In this document: positions 15,516 to 24,124 of the stretch, one piece after another
How positions within the stretch are numbered: the stretch's first letter is position 1
Layout: each line of letters starts with the position of its first letter
Assembly (NCBI GenBank): GCA_937920725.1
Contig: CALEUW010000010.1
Location: 1 to 64,000 of the forward strand
Length of the DNA stretch: 64,000 nucleotides
Origin: UMGS1601 sp900553335
Lineage (GTDB): Bacteria > Bacillota > Clostridia > Oscillospirales > Ruminococcaceae
Reading direction: 5' to 3'
The notes under the pieces: generated by a model
What the model saw: only the letters and a program-made list of their open reading frames with translations
What the model was told of the DNA's origin: nothing
The model's database searches: none
Made by a program: the position numbers and the translations under genes

Positions 15516-16088
15516 TTAATCTTGTTGTTCCCGTTTCAAACGCTCAATTTCATCAATAATCTTCTGCCGTCCCTCGTCGTCTTTTCGTTGTTCTCTTCTT
15601 CGGGGAATCTCTATGAGCGCAATGGCAGCAGCTATAATACAAATCGTTCCTATCGGTGTTTTTAAGAAACTCACAATCCTGCCCGCAAAAGGAATGCAAA
15701 ACAAAACTTTTCCTTTCACAGCAGATATACTTACAGGATTGTCCGCTGTGTTATTGGCATCACCCTTCGTGGTAACAGCTTGCCCGTTAATCTCAATAAT
15801 CCTGTGGACTACAAGATTGTTACCGTCCTGAAAAACCACAATGTCATCAACCTCAAATCTTTCCGTTTCTCTGATGATGATCAAATCACCCCGGGAAAAC
15901 TCCGGCTCCATGCTTCCCGACAGAACAACAGCCGCACCGCATCCAAATGGCATAGGAAGCTGATTTCCTACAAGGCTGGTTGCATTGAGAAGATATACAT
16001 TTACACCGAGAATCGTTGCGCAGATGATCAATAAACTTATTCGTATTACATTTGCCCATTTAAAGCTTACTTTTTTAGAGTTTTTCAA
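15516..16088 (-). CDS. sipW: SipW-type signal peptidase I (second copy)
   Basis: This 190-residue membrane protease belongs to the archaeal/ER-like signal peptidase I class, which uses a Ser-His pair rather than Ser-Lys. The serine is in VLSGSMEPEF (near residue 59) and the histidine in VVHRIIEI (near 95). The box TTKGDANNTAD follows. One helix precedes and one follows the catalytic domain (about 13-35 and 140-160), and the tail is charged. Translation starts at TTG (16088), supported by CGGAGG eight bases upstream. It lies between the anchor-protein gene and a TasA-like gene, so its likely substrates are encoded next to it. Confidence 0.85.
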   Translation of the reverse strand: MKNSKKVSFKWANVIRISLLIICATILGVNVYLLNATSLVGNQLPMPFGCGAAVVLSGSMEPEFSRGDLIIIRETERFEVDDIVVFQDGNNLVVHRIIEINGQAVTTKGDANNTADNPVSISAVKGKVLFCIPFAGRIVSFLKTPIGTICIIAAAIALIEIPRRREQRKDDEGRQKIIDEIERLKREQQD

Positions 16089-16106
16089 AGCTTTTGCCTC
16101 CGAATC

Positions 16107-17132
16107 CTACTGCCGCTTTTTTAAACCCGAACTAAATACGAGTACAAATAAAGCGATCACAAGTACTATCCACAGAACAAGATTACTGTCATACCCGGTA
16201 TTCGGCGGTGTAATACCGCTGTCCTCATAGGGATTGGCGCTTTCGGCTGCTGTAGTAGTAATTACAACAGTGAATACCAAATCCTGTCCGACCGCCATAT
16301 CTCCGAGCATTGTATCAATCTTGTCATTTCCGCTTTCAAAAGGCCAAAGCCAATCAAGAGTATAGTAAGTATATTTGCCTGCGCCAAGTGTTGCTTTATC
16401 CCCCGCAGTATCCAGTACAGAAGGATTCACATAGTTTTCTTTATTGCCGGCAATCCATTTACCGTCATATCGGTTAAGCCTTCCTGTTATCGGAATTTCA
16501 ATATCGCCGGGAGTAAAGTACGCATCTACTGTCATAGTATAATCAATTGCTGTATTGCCGTTGTTTTTCAGTTTAAACGTATATGAATTTTCCGTGCCGG
16601 GAGCAATTACATTGTCACCTTTATCACTGTTTACAGTAATTACCTGTTCACCGTTTACATAAGAAACACGGAATATCTCCACCTGAGTATTTGTACTCCA
16701 CACTTTCTGTTGATCGCTTACTTCAAAATCGGGATTCTTAGATGACTGTATCGATGCAGATGTTGTTATACCAGCAGAGGAATCTGTTTCAACGTGCGTG
16801 TAAGAAGGCTGAATGTTTTCTTTATAACTTGAAACATTATCCTCATAACCGGAGGTTTTTTCTGAAATTAAAGGTATTGCACCTTCATCATTAAGCAGAA
16901 AGCCACCTAACCTACTTGATAAAGCAAAGATACTTGCGGCTACTAAGGCAAAAAGAACAAGGACAGACAACCAAATCCGTCTATGTTTACTGATTCCAAG
17001 TTTTTGCATTGATCGTCTTAACCTCCGTTCTTTATTTCCGAACTTTTCAAAACACGAAAATATTTCATCCTTTGAAAAATTCAGAACGCAATCCGCCAAA
17101 GTCATGCCACGATAAACTTTTGCAGATTGCAT
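16107..17132 (-). CDS. Cell-surface anchor protein with PPNTG-type C-terminus
   Basis: This protein of up to 341 residues ends with PPNTGYDSN, a hydrophobic helix (about 316-336) and KKRQ, the layout of a sortase signal with PPNTG in place of LPxTG. The middle (about 160-300) is a TasA-like beta domain (NSYTFKLKNNGNTAIDYTMTVDAYF). Two starts are possible. The ATG at 17132 has a poor ribosome-binding site. The ATG at 17006 has GGAGG 12 bases ahead and would give a classic signal peptide (KHRRIWLSVLVLFALVAA). It could link fibres to the cell wall or membrane. No sortase gene is in the window. Confidence 0.7.
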   Translation of the reverse strand: MQSAKVYRGMTLADCVLNFSKDEIFSCFEKFGNKERRLRRSMQKLGISKHRRIWLSVLVLFALVAASIFALSSRLGGFLLNDEGAIPLISEKTSGYEDNVSSYKENIQPSYTHVETDSSAGITTSASIQSSKNPDFEVSDQQKVWSTNTQVEIFRVSYVNGEQVITVNSDKGDNVIAPGTENSYTFKLKNNGNTAIDYTMTVDAYFTPGDIEIPITGRLNRYDGKWIAGNKENYVNPSVLDTAGDKATLGAGKYTYYTLDWLWPFESGNDKIDTMLGDMAVGQDLVFTVVITTTAAESANPYEDSGITPPNTGYDSNLVLWIVLVIALFVLVFSSGLKKRQ

Positions 17133-17160
17133 TCCGTTTAATTCAAATGTTTAAGTAAAA

Positions 17161-17823
17161 TCAGTCGATCTGAGTTACAGTAGCAGCAATTGAAAGACTA
17201 ATGGTTGCAGCGTTGCCCGCAGCTGCCTGATCACCTAGATATGTATCCTTTACGTCATCGTTGCCTTCAAATGCCCACGCCCATGATACATCAAGCTTAT
17301 CAGAAATTGTTGCCAAATCCGTGTTTGCTTCATAATCTTTAGTGAATTTTTTAATTTCATTTTTAATAGCCGTTTCAAATGCTCCGATATTATCGTATTC
17401 CAGGCCCTTTAATGCAGCCTCTCCTACCGTAACTTCAATCGGACAGTAATAATTGCCTTCTTTGTCTATCCACTTGTCACCGAAATCTACCTCGGTAGCC
17501 TCGCAGGAAACTCTTACTGCAACCTCAGGAGTACCTGTGATTGCAAAACCACCCAGAGAGCCGTCAGTACCAGGAGCTACAACCTTATCTGTTGAAACAA
17601 CTGTGTTTTCAGCCAAAGTAAAAGTTGTATCGTCTTTACCGTATGTTTCTTTAAACATATCTCCCGTACCTGTTACTGTAACACCGAACTTTGCTACTCT
17701 TGCGCTGTCTTCGGCAGAACCGGAAGTAACATACTTTGCAAAAGTACCGCTGATGGCACAAGTAGTAAGAAGAACTGCCACCAAAAGACCGGAAGCAAAT
17801 CTCATCATCTTGTTTTTCTTCAT
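17161..17823 (-). CDS. TasA-like major fibre protein
   Basis: This 220-residue secreted protein starts at the ATG at 17823 (AAAGGAG nine bases ahead; the longer frame to 17952 is not supported). After a signal helix (about 8-26) comes ISGTFAKYVTSGSAEDSARVAKFG, the conserved SipW cleavage/TasA opening. A beta-rich domain ending in TISLSIAATVTQID follows. Its position, second after a SipW-type peptidase, mirrors the sipW-tasA order of Bacillus, where TasA forms biofilm fibres. It is the best candidate for the main fibre subunit here. Confidence 0.8.
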   Translation of the reverse strand: MKKNKMMRFASGLLVAVLLTTCAISGTFAKYVTSGSAEDSARVAKFGVTVTGTGDMFKETYGKDDTTFTLAENTVVSTDKVVAPGTDGSLGGFAITGTPEVAVRVSCEATEVDFGDKWIDKEGNYYCPIEVTVGEAALKGLEYDNIGAFETAIKNEIKKFTKDYEANTDLATISDKLDVSWAWAFEGNDDVKDTYLGDQAAAGNAATISLSIAATVTQID

Positions 17824-18046
17824 AATAAAAAACTCCTTTCTGTTTGGCTTTTCAGCCTTTTTAATTCTCCCCCTTCCGGGAAAGATAATGTAACGAAGAT
17901 TTTTAGAAAACACCTCGCCATTTTTAATAATTTCAGCGCAAAAACAATTCACCGCTGAAAAATTAAGTGGACCCCACCAATAGAAGCGGGAACAGCTTAA
18001 TTTAATATATCATCCCCGGAACGTGGCTTCCGAAGGAAGAATAAGC

Positions 18047-18706
18047 TTAATTTTTTTGGGAACTATTATTGACCTTATCATCCGTTTTTTCGGATTTTTT
18101 TGCCCTTAATGCTTCCAATTCTGCAAGCAGAACATCATTTTCGCTCTGCTTTTTCTTCTCATAAAGACGTCTGCGAATAATATCATAAGAAACCAGCAGA
18201 ATAATAGGAAGAACGACACAGATAATCAAACCGGCGGTGGATTGCATAAACATAGCAACATTACCTGCTCCGGCAATTCGTGTCTTATACAAACCTACCA
18301 AATTTTCAGCAGGTACAAGGTCTTCATCTTCGGTATTATTATTGTCACCTTTGGTGCGGAAGAAAAGTTCACCGTTCTCTTCTACGATTTCAATAACACG
18401 GTGAGTTACAACGCTTGTGCCGTTTCCGGCAGGATCAAAAAATGAAATAACGTCATTTACTTTGATTTGATCAGCATCAGCAGTATGACTAATAATCAAG
18501 TCACCGCTTTTAATGTTAGGATACATAGAGTCAGTAAGTACAATTAAAGGAAGATAACCACCGATACTAGGCACATCATCCTTATTAGTATAGCTCTTTA
18601 TAATAAGCGTAAGATTGATAATCAGAATTGGAATAAGAATAATACAAATTACCGTTCCGATCACCGTAAACACTTTATGAGATAAAGAAGCTTTTCCTTT
18701 TTTCAT
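18047..18706 (-). CDS. sipW: SipW-type signal peptidase I (first copy)
   Basis: This 219-residue signal peptidase is of the Ser-His class. The serine is in VLTDSMYPNIKSGDL (near residue 60), the histidine in VVTHRVIEI (near 102), and RTKGDNNNTEDEDLVP follows. Helices lie at about 12-35 and 150-175. A long charged tail (EKKKQSENDVLLAELEALRAKK) may form a coiled coil. The ATG at 18706 is chosen because AGAGGTGA lies at a good distance; the upstream GTG overlaps that site. It is the first gene of the matrix operon and is divergent from an AgrA/AgrC-like regulatory pair. It probably matures the TasA-like proteins downstream. Confidence 0.85.
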   Translation of the reverse strand: MKKGKASLSHKVFTVIGTVICIILIPILIINLTLIIKSYTNKDDVPSIGGYLPLIVLTDSMYPNIKSGDLIISHTADADQIKVNDVISFFDPAGNGTSVVTHRVIEIVEENGELFFRTKGDNNNTEDEDLVPAENLVGLYKTRIAGAGNVAMFMQSTAGLIICVVLPIILLVSYDIIRRRLYEKKKQSENDVLLAELEALRAKKSEKTDDKVNNSSQKN

Positions 18707-18868
18707 TAAAGTCACCTCTTTTGGTATATTACATCATATAAGCTGTAACATAGTAGCAATTATAACATCATTTATGTTGTTTGTCAACACAGCAATACCT
18801 TATGCTTTGCGTTGGATTACATCCGACTGCAAAACAATATTTTAAAGTATCCCATTTTCCACATTTTA

Positions 18869-18897
18869 TTTATATAAAATCCCTTTCACCTTGTCAA
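18869..18897 (-). promoter_or_regulatory. Promoter of the sipW-tasA-adhesin operon
   Basis: On the minus strand, a perfect TTGACA (18892-18897) is 17 bp from TATAAA (18869-18874). It gives a leader of about 150 bases before the sipW start. Direct repeats for a probable LytTR activator lie 7 bp upstream. Confidence 0.75.
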
Positions 18898-18904
18898 TAC
18901 TAAC

Positions 18905-18933
18905 CCCTTAATTAACGCAAATATCCCTTAATT
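18905..18933 (-). promoter_or_regulatory. Tandem direct repeats, probable LytTR binding site
   Basis: CCCTTAATT occurs at 18905-18913 and again at 18925-18933 (AATTAAGGG on the minus strand), a period of 20 bp. Two 9-bp repeats about two helical turns apart, just upstream of -35, match the layout of AgrA/ComE-type LytTR sites. A LytTR regulator gene lies about 60 bp away on the other strand. Confidence 0.6.
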
Positions 18934-18989
18934 GAAATGACATTTGAAAAGAAAATATGATAGAATTAAATAAGCAACGGAGGTAGATT

Positions 18990-19721
18990 ATGAAAATCAG
19001 TATATGTGATGATGAAGAAATACAGTTGTCACTTATCGGCAGCTATATGAATGAATATATAAGCAGCAGAAAGTTAGATATTAAAATTGAAAAATTCATA
19101 AATCCCGATGACCTTTTGAAGCATGAGCAAAATTTCGGCGGAAGTGAAATATATCTCTTGGATATCGTTATGGACAATATGGACGGTATTAAACTTGGAC
19201 ATAAAATAAGAGAATACAACAAAAAAGCGCTTATTATATATTTGACTACATCAAAAGAATTTTCGCTTGACGCATTTTCAGTTAATGCTTTTTCCTATTT
19301 TGTCAAGCCGTTTGAAAAGGAAAAACTGTTTGCGGAGCTTGACAAATGCTTCAAATATTATATTCCGCCGAAAAAAGAAGAAACGGTTATCGCTGTTAAA
19401 ACCTCCGAAGGCACAGTTCCCGTCGCACTCAGCAAAATAAACGCGGTTGAGTATCTTGACCACCATCTTATATACGATTTGACGGACGGAAGTAAAATTA
19501 TAAGCATTTATCAAAAAGCTTCGTTCGATATTCAGACTAAGTTTTTGAGCGTAAGTGCATTTATTAAAACCGCAAATTGCTATTTGGTAAATATGGATAA
19601 TATAATGGCAGTTACCTCTCACGGATTTAAAATGAAAAACGGTGAAGAATATCCCATCACCCGAAAATACTCCGACGCCAAAGTTAAATTTCTAAACGCC
19701 AAAATCAAAAAACGATTGTAA
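18990..19721 (+). CDS. LytTR-family response regulator (AgrA-like)
   Basis: This 243-residue response regulator has a receiver domain with the acidic pocket CDDEE (6-10), phospho-acceptor Asp58 in YLLDIVMDNMDG, and the conserved lysine in YFVKPF. A C-terminal LytTR DNA-binding domain follows (about 135-240: VAVKTSEGTVPVALSKINAVEYLDHHLIYDL ... IKTANCYLVNMDNIMAV). LytTR regulators bind pairs of short direct repeats, and such a pair is present in the intergenic region next to the matrix operon promoter. GGAGG precedes the ATG. It is followed 14 bp later by its probable kinase. It is likely the activator of the divergent sipW-tasA operon. Confidence 0.9.
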   Translation: MKISICDDEEIQLSLIGSYMNEYISSRKLDIKIEKFINPDDLLKHEQNFGGSEIYLLDIVMDNMDGIKLGHKIREYNKKALIIYLTTSKEFSLDAFSVNAFSYFVKPFEKEKLFAELDKCFKYYIPPKKEETVIAVKTSEGTVPVALSKINAVEYLDHHLIYDLTDGSKIISIYQKASFDIQTKFLSVSAFIKTANCYLVNMDNIMAVTSHGFKMKNGEEYPITRKYSDAKVKFLNAKIKKRL

Positions 19722-19735
19722 TAAGGGAGAAAGAC

Positions 19736-21007
19736 ATGAATACAATATTACGTGATTTGTCAATTATATGGACGCTGATACACTGCTGCGTTATGTTTAT
19801 GTTTCTTTATGAAAGTCGTTACTCGTTCAAGAAGACAAACATAATTACAACTGTTTTTATGATACCAATTATAATCGTAAATGTACTTAATGTACGTCTG
19901 CTCGGCATTGAAAAAGCAGGCAATCTAATAATTCCCTGCTGTGTTCTTCCAAGCCTTATATTTTTCTTTATTATGGCGAAAAACCGTGGTACAAGGTTCT
20001 TGTTCACCTTTTGCGTTGTTGATACAATCGTACTTGAAGTTTTGTTTATAACTAACCTGCTTGATAATCTGCTCGGAATTCAAAACTATATTATAATGTT
20101 TGCTTCAAGACTTGTTCTTTTTCCGCTTCTTGAATTTTTCATTGTGAAATACTTGCGAAAGCCATATCACTTCTTGCAGCAGCAGATAAAAAAGGGCTGG
20201 GGTGTGTTCTCAATTTTATCGGCTTTGTTTTATGTAATTATTATCTGGACAACTTATTATCCGACAATCGTTTTAAAAAGACCGGAGTACATTCCACAGC
20301 TTATTATGATCCTTGTGCTGGTACCTATTATGTACATAACTGTTTTCAAGGTCTTGTGGACTCAGATAAAGCTATTTAACTCGGCAGAGGAAAACCGTGC
20401 GCTTAATATGCAGATTAAAATGGTAAATGAAAGGCTTTCCAACAGCGAAGAAAAAGGAAACAGCCTTAAAATACTACGCCACGATATGAAACACGAAATG
20501 CTGCTTCTAAGCGACTATATTAAAAACAGAAATTTTGACGAAGCAGAAAAATACATTAACCGTTTGATATCGGATATAGACAAAAGTACGCTTAAACACT
20601 ACTGTGATAACCATTCCGTAAATGTAGTAATGTCTTATTATGATAAAATCGCCGATGAAAAGGACATAAAACTTGAAATAAACATAAACCTGCCCAAAAC
20701 GCTTATGGTAAACGAAACGGATTTAGCGGTTGTTTTATCCAACGGACTTGAAAATTCAATCAATGCACTTGAAACGTGCGACAACAAAAAAATCATCATA
20801 AAATGCTTTACGGAAGCGGATAAAATTTATCTTGAAATTAAAAATCGGTTTTATGATAAAGTTATATTTGACGGAAACATCCCAAGATCAAAACAGGAAA
20901 ATCACGGCTACGGCACAAAATCTATGGTGGCGATCGTCGAAAAATATGATGGCGTGTATTCGTTTGAGATAGAAAATGGCTATTTCGTTTTTCAGTGCAG
21001 TATGTAA
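19736..21007 (+). CDS. AgrC-like sensor histidine kinase
   Basis: This 423-residue membrane kinase has six or so hydrophobic helices in residues 1-205, a short linker coil, the phospho-acceptor motif LRHDMKHEML (His near residue 248), and a GHKL ATPase domain with the N box LSNGLENSINALE (near 334) and the glycine motif HGYGTKS. AgrC-type kinases usually sense secreted peptides. No AgrD-like peptide or AgrB-like processor is visible nearby, so the signal is unknown. GGGAG precedes the ATG. It forms an operon with the LytTR regulator upstream. Confidence 0.9.
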   Translation: MNTILRDLSIIWTLIHCCVMFMFLYESRYSFKKTNIITTVFMIPIIIVNVLNVRLLGIEKAGNLIIPCCVLPSLIFFFIMAKNRGTRFLFTFCVVDTIVLEVLFITNLLDNLLGIQNYIIMFASRLVLFPLLEFFIVKYLRKPYHFLQQQIKKGWGVFSILSALFYVIIIWTTYYPTIVLKRPEYIPQLIMILVLVPIMYITVFKVLWTQIKLFNSAEENRALNMQIKMVNERLSNSEEKGNSLKILRHDMKHEMLLLSDYIKNRNFDEAEKYINRLISDIDKSTLKHYCDNHSVNVVMSYYDKIADEKDIKLEININLPKTLMVNETDLAVVLSNGLENSINALETCDNKKIIIKCFTEADKIYLEIKNRFYDKVIFDGNIPRSKQENHGYGTKSMVAIVEKYDGVYSFEIENGYFVFQCSM

Positions 21008-21394
21008 TTCAGAAGCTGCAAAAATAATACCCGAAAATGTAAAAACAAGACTACAAGCTTACCAAAAAGGTAGGACTGTGGTCTTGTTTGCAGTAAAACT
21101 TATAAAAAGAGATTGTGGTACTAGTTCTATAAAGGCTAAAAGCCTATCGTTGTCACCGTTTTTTGCTATGCAACTTTGAACTTTGAATACAATGGGAGTC
21201 GAAAGAAAACCTTAACTGGGTATAAGACACATGCAAAGGACAGCCTGAGGACTTTTCGGGAGGACAGCTTGATGCTTATATGTCTTTCAAAAAGGATTAA
21301 CAGACTGCCCATATCCGTTTTTAAATCCACCAAAAACTAAAACAAAGCAAAATGGTCGCTGTAAAATGCGGCTTTTTTTGTATCCACCGCTCAT
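21008..21394. other. Intergenic stretch without a convincing gene
   Basis: Both strands carry only short frames broken by stops. A frame of about 55 codons on the minus strand (around 21170-21340) has no ribosome-binding site or family likeness. A weak GTCGC/GCGGC hairpin followed by seven T (about 21356-21380) could terminate the kinase transcript. Confidence 0.3.
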
Positions 21395-21423
21395 TTGCTT
21401 TCAATCGCAAAATATGATATACT
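21395..21423 (+). promoter_or_regulatory. Promoter of aroA
   Basis: TTGCTT (21395-21400) and TATACT (21418-21423) are 17 bp apart, about 36 bp upstream of the aroA start. Confidence 0.6.
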
Positions 21424-21458
21424 TATGAAAACAACTTTTAATAATACGGAGATAATAT

Positions 21459-22802
21459 ATGAGCAACAACTTTTACGATGTCAGGGTTCCTAAAAAAATA
21501 AACAGAAATATTTTAATCAACGTTTGCGTTCCCGGATCAAAATCCATTACAAACAGAGCATTGCTGCTTGCCGCTATGTCGAACGGTACAAGCAATCTTC
21601 ATGGCTGTCTTACAAGCGATGACTCAGTACACTTTTTGGAGTGCCTTAAAATTCTTGGATTTCCCGTAAAGGCGGCCTTTAGCAGCAAGCTTGCAAGCGA
21701 CATAACCATAACGGGCTTTGGCGGAGATATACCTAACAAAAAGGCAGAGATAAATGTTGGAAGCGCAGGAACGGCTGCAAGATTCCTAGTCGCAATGCTT
21801 GCGTTTTCTGACGGAGAATACACAGTAAACTCCTCTGAGCAAATGAAAAAACGCCCTATGCAGCCGTTGATCGAAACGCTGAGAGATGCGGGCGCAACAG
21901 TAGAGTGCATAGAAAATGAGGGACATTTTCCTCTTCGCATTATCGGTGTAAAAGACAAAGCTTCTATCCCGAAAGGCTTTACTGTAAACATAGATAAAAG
22001 CTCGCAGTTTTTAAGTGCTATTCTTATCGCCGCAGGAACCTTCGGCAAGAAAACAGAGATAAATGTTGTTGGTTCTCATGGGCTTAGTTATGTTGACCTT
22101 ACAGTTAGCATGATGAAAAGCTTTGGAGTAGCTGTGCAAAAAGATAACTCCGAAGGACAGATAAAATATCTTTTTTCGGGAAATGACAGTTACAAAGCTT
22201 TGGAATACAAAATAGAACCTGATATGTCTGCGGCGGCATACTTTTATGCGCTTGCAGGTGCACTCGGTGCGAAGGTTACCGTTAATGGTGTTACCTCCAG
22301 TATGCTTCAGGGAGATGTTGAGTTTTTGAATTTACTCTCTCACATGGGCTGTGACGTAATAGAAAACAATGACGGCGGCATAACCGTTATAGGCTCTGAA
22401 AGCGGTGAGCTTAAAGGTGGATTCACCGTAGATATGTCGGCATTTTCCGATCAGGCGCTTACTTTAGCGGCAATAGCTCCGTTTGCGGATTCTCCGATAA
22501 CAATAACGGGTATAGGTCATATTCGCTTTCAGGAATGCGACAGAATAAAAGCAATCTCCGAAAATCTAACTGCACTTGGAATCAAGGTTGACGAGAAGCC
22601 GGACAGCGTAACAATCTATCCGGGAACGCCTAAGGGATGTGAGATTGAAACATATGACGACCATAGAGTTGCAATGTCGTTTGCACTTACAGGATTACGG
22701 ACTAAGGGCGTCCGCATATTAAATCCATCCTGCTGTAAAAAAACCTTTGCGGAATATTTCGATGTGCTTGAAAAGGTGATTGATGCGGTTGAGGAGAAAT
22801 GA
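21459..22802 (+). CDS. aroA: 3-phosphoshikimate 1-carboxyvinyltransferase (EPSP synthase)
   Basis: This enzyme joins shikimate-3-phosphate and phosphoenolpyruvate in the sixth step of the shikimate pathway to aromatic amino acids. The 447-residue protein has the hallmark PGSKSITNRALLLAAMSNG near the start, the GSAGTAARFL motif, RPMQPLI, the catalytic-region DMSAFSDQALTLAA and the C-terminal DDHRVAMSFAL. Length is normal for the family. It stands alone, with its own promoter, and is not beside other aro genes. Cytoplasmic. Confidence 0.96.
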   Translation: MSNNFYDVRVPKKINRNILINVCVPGSKSITNRALLLAAMSNGTSNLHGCLTSDDSVHFLECLKILGFPVKAAFSSKLASDITITGFGGDIPNKKAEINVGSAGTAARFLVAMLAFSDGEYTVNSSEQMKKRPMQPLIETLRDAGATVECIENEGHFPLRIIGVKDKASIPKGFTVNIDKSSQFLSAILIAAGTFGKKTEINVVGSHGLSYVDLTVSMMKSFGVAVQKDNSEGQIKYLFSGNDSYKALEYKIEPDMSAAAYFYALAGALGAKVTVNGVTSSMLQGDVEFLNLLSHMGCDVIENNDGGITVIGSESGELKGGFTVDMSAFSDQALTLAAIAPFADSPITITGIGHIRFQECDRIKAISENLTALGIKVDEKPDSVTIYPGTPKGCEIETYDDHRVAMSFALTGLRTKGVRILNPSCCKKTFAEYFDVLEKVIDAVEEK

Positions 22803-22978
22803 ATGAGAAGAGGAACAGCAATACTACTAGACGAAATACAATGAAAACTCCGGCTATGTGAAATTGCTGTCACAGGAACTCAGAGTTTAATATAGCGAAA
22901 AGGTATAAAGACCATCTGAAAAACATGTAATGGTATAAGGCAAAATTTTTAATACAGCATTCGGTTGGAGTGATATAT

Positions 22979-23506
22979 ATGAGCAGATATATAGGTAATA
23001 ATTTCAATGGCGTTTTATTTTTGCTCAGAGAACCAAATAGCGATGGAAAATCAGTAGAAGAATCAGATAATATTTGGATATCAAAAGTATTAAATTTTGA
23101 GGAAACTAAAAACGCAAATAAATACAGAAAATCTTTTTATTCTTTACTGCAATCAATTGGCTTAAACTACGCTAGCCTTCCTGATTGTGCTTTTGATAAT
23201 ATAAAGCCCAACGGTGGTGAAGCGAGTATAAGTGTTGAATATAAGAAATTTTCCCGCCAAGATAAAGCAAAATACGCATTTCTATTAATTGATGAAATAA
23301 AGCCGTCACATATATTTACTTGTTCAGATATTTATGATGCCATTAAACAATATCTTATTTATAATCATGTTCATTACAGAGAAACTAATGAGGGAATCGT
23401 TTATCGGCGAGGAAAGAAAAATAAAATTGATTTCACATATAACAATAAAGATATACAAATTTTTTATATATACCACCCATGTTTAGGCTGGAACATAATG
23501 GAATAA
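22979..23506 (+). CDS. Hypothetical protein, possible uracil-DNA-glycosylase-like fold
   Basis: I do not recognise this 175-residue protein with certainty. Three features recall the uracil-DNA glycosylase superfamily. There is a strand-loop VLFLLREPNSDG near the start, where UDG-like proteins carry motif 1. The middle holds a strand, KPSHIFTCSDIYDAI. Near the end is IFYIYHPCLGWN, where the family has HPS. The usual catalytic Asp/Asn is not obvious, so it may be an inactive or distant relative. I start at the ATG at 22979, since GGAGTGAT overlaps the earlier GTG. It sits between aroA and a DUF4180 gene in an accessory stretch. Confidence 0.5.
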   Translation: MSRYIGNNFNGVLFLLREPNSDGKSVEESDNIWISKVLNFEETKNANKYRKSFYSLLQSIGLNYASLPDCAFDNIKPNGGEASISVEYKKFSRQDKAKYAFLLIDEIKPSHIFTCSDIYDAIKQYLIYNHVHYRETNEGIVYRRGKKNKIDFTYNNKDIQIFYIYHPCLGWNIME

Positions 23507-23598
23507 TGAATTTTAAATAAATATTGCACCGGCATAGCCCTATGTTACCAGCAGCACCTCAAGGTGCATGATGGTCTGATACCTGTGATTTCTCTTTA

Positions 23599-23743
23599 CT
23601 TGCAGAAATCGCACAAATCCTGAAACACTAATCTTTGACGTTACCACTATCCAAAGTTCGACACCACGCCAGTCTGGCGAAATTTCCTCTCAAGAATTAA
23701 GCGATGCAATAGTCGAAGTATTCAAAGACACATTAAAAGACTA
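23599..23743 (+). pseudogene. C-terminal fragment of an unknown protein
   Basis: An open frame without a start signal ends in SGEISSQELSDAIVEVFKDTLKD and stop, with the protein-like stretch NPETLIFDVTTIQSS before it. Stops break the frame further upstream. It looks like the surviving tail of a lost gene between two small accessory genes. I cannot name the family. Confidence 0.35.
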
Positions 23744-23761
23744 ATCGAAAGGAATATCTAT

Positions 23762-24124
23762 ATGAATTTAAGTAAACTTGAAAACAACGGCACGCTCTGT
23801 GCGTTAGTAAATTGCGAAAATACAGTTATTACGGACGCCCAATCGGCACTCGATTTGCTAATGAGTACAAAGTACGATATCGGAACAAAAAATATCATAA
23901 TTCCCAAACAGCTTATTACAGAAGATTTCTTTATTCTTAGCACAGGACTTGCAGGAGAGATACTGCAAAAGTTTATTAACTATGGTGGCCGTATTGCAAT
24001 TTACGGTGACTATTCACACTATACAAGCAAACCATTAAAAGACTTCATCTATGAAAGTAACAAAGGTAAGGATGTATTTTTTGTATCATCTTTAGATGAA
24101 GCAGTTGAAAAACTCACCAAATGA
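23762..24124 (+). CDS. DUF4180 family protein
   Basis: This 120-residue soluble protein matches DUF4180: DAQSALDLLMSTKYDIGTKNIIIPKQLITEDFF, then LSTGLAGEILQKFINYGGRIAIYGDYSHYTSKPLKDFIYESNKG, then VFFVSSLDEAVEKL. The family is widespread in Firmicutes and of unknown function. AAAGGA precedes the ATG. An inverted repeat (about 24148-24192, AAGCCCTTA with TAAGGGCTT) just downstream may be its terminator. It lies among degenerate fragments, in an accessory setting. Confidence 0.85.
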   Translation: MNLSKLENNGTLCALVNCENTVITDAQSALDLLMSTKYDIGTKNIIIPKQLITEDFFILSTGLAGEILQKFINYGGRIAIYGDYSHYTSKPLKDFIYESNKGKDVFFVSSLDEAVEKLTK

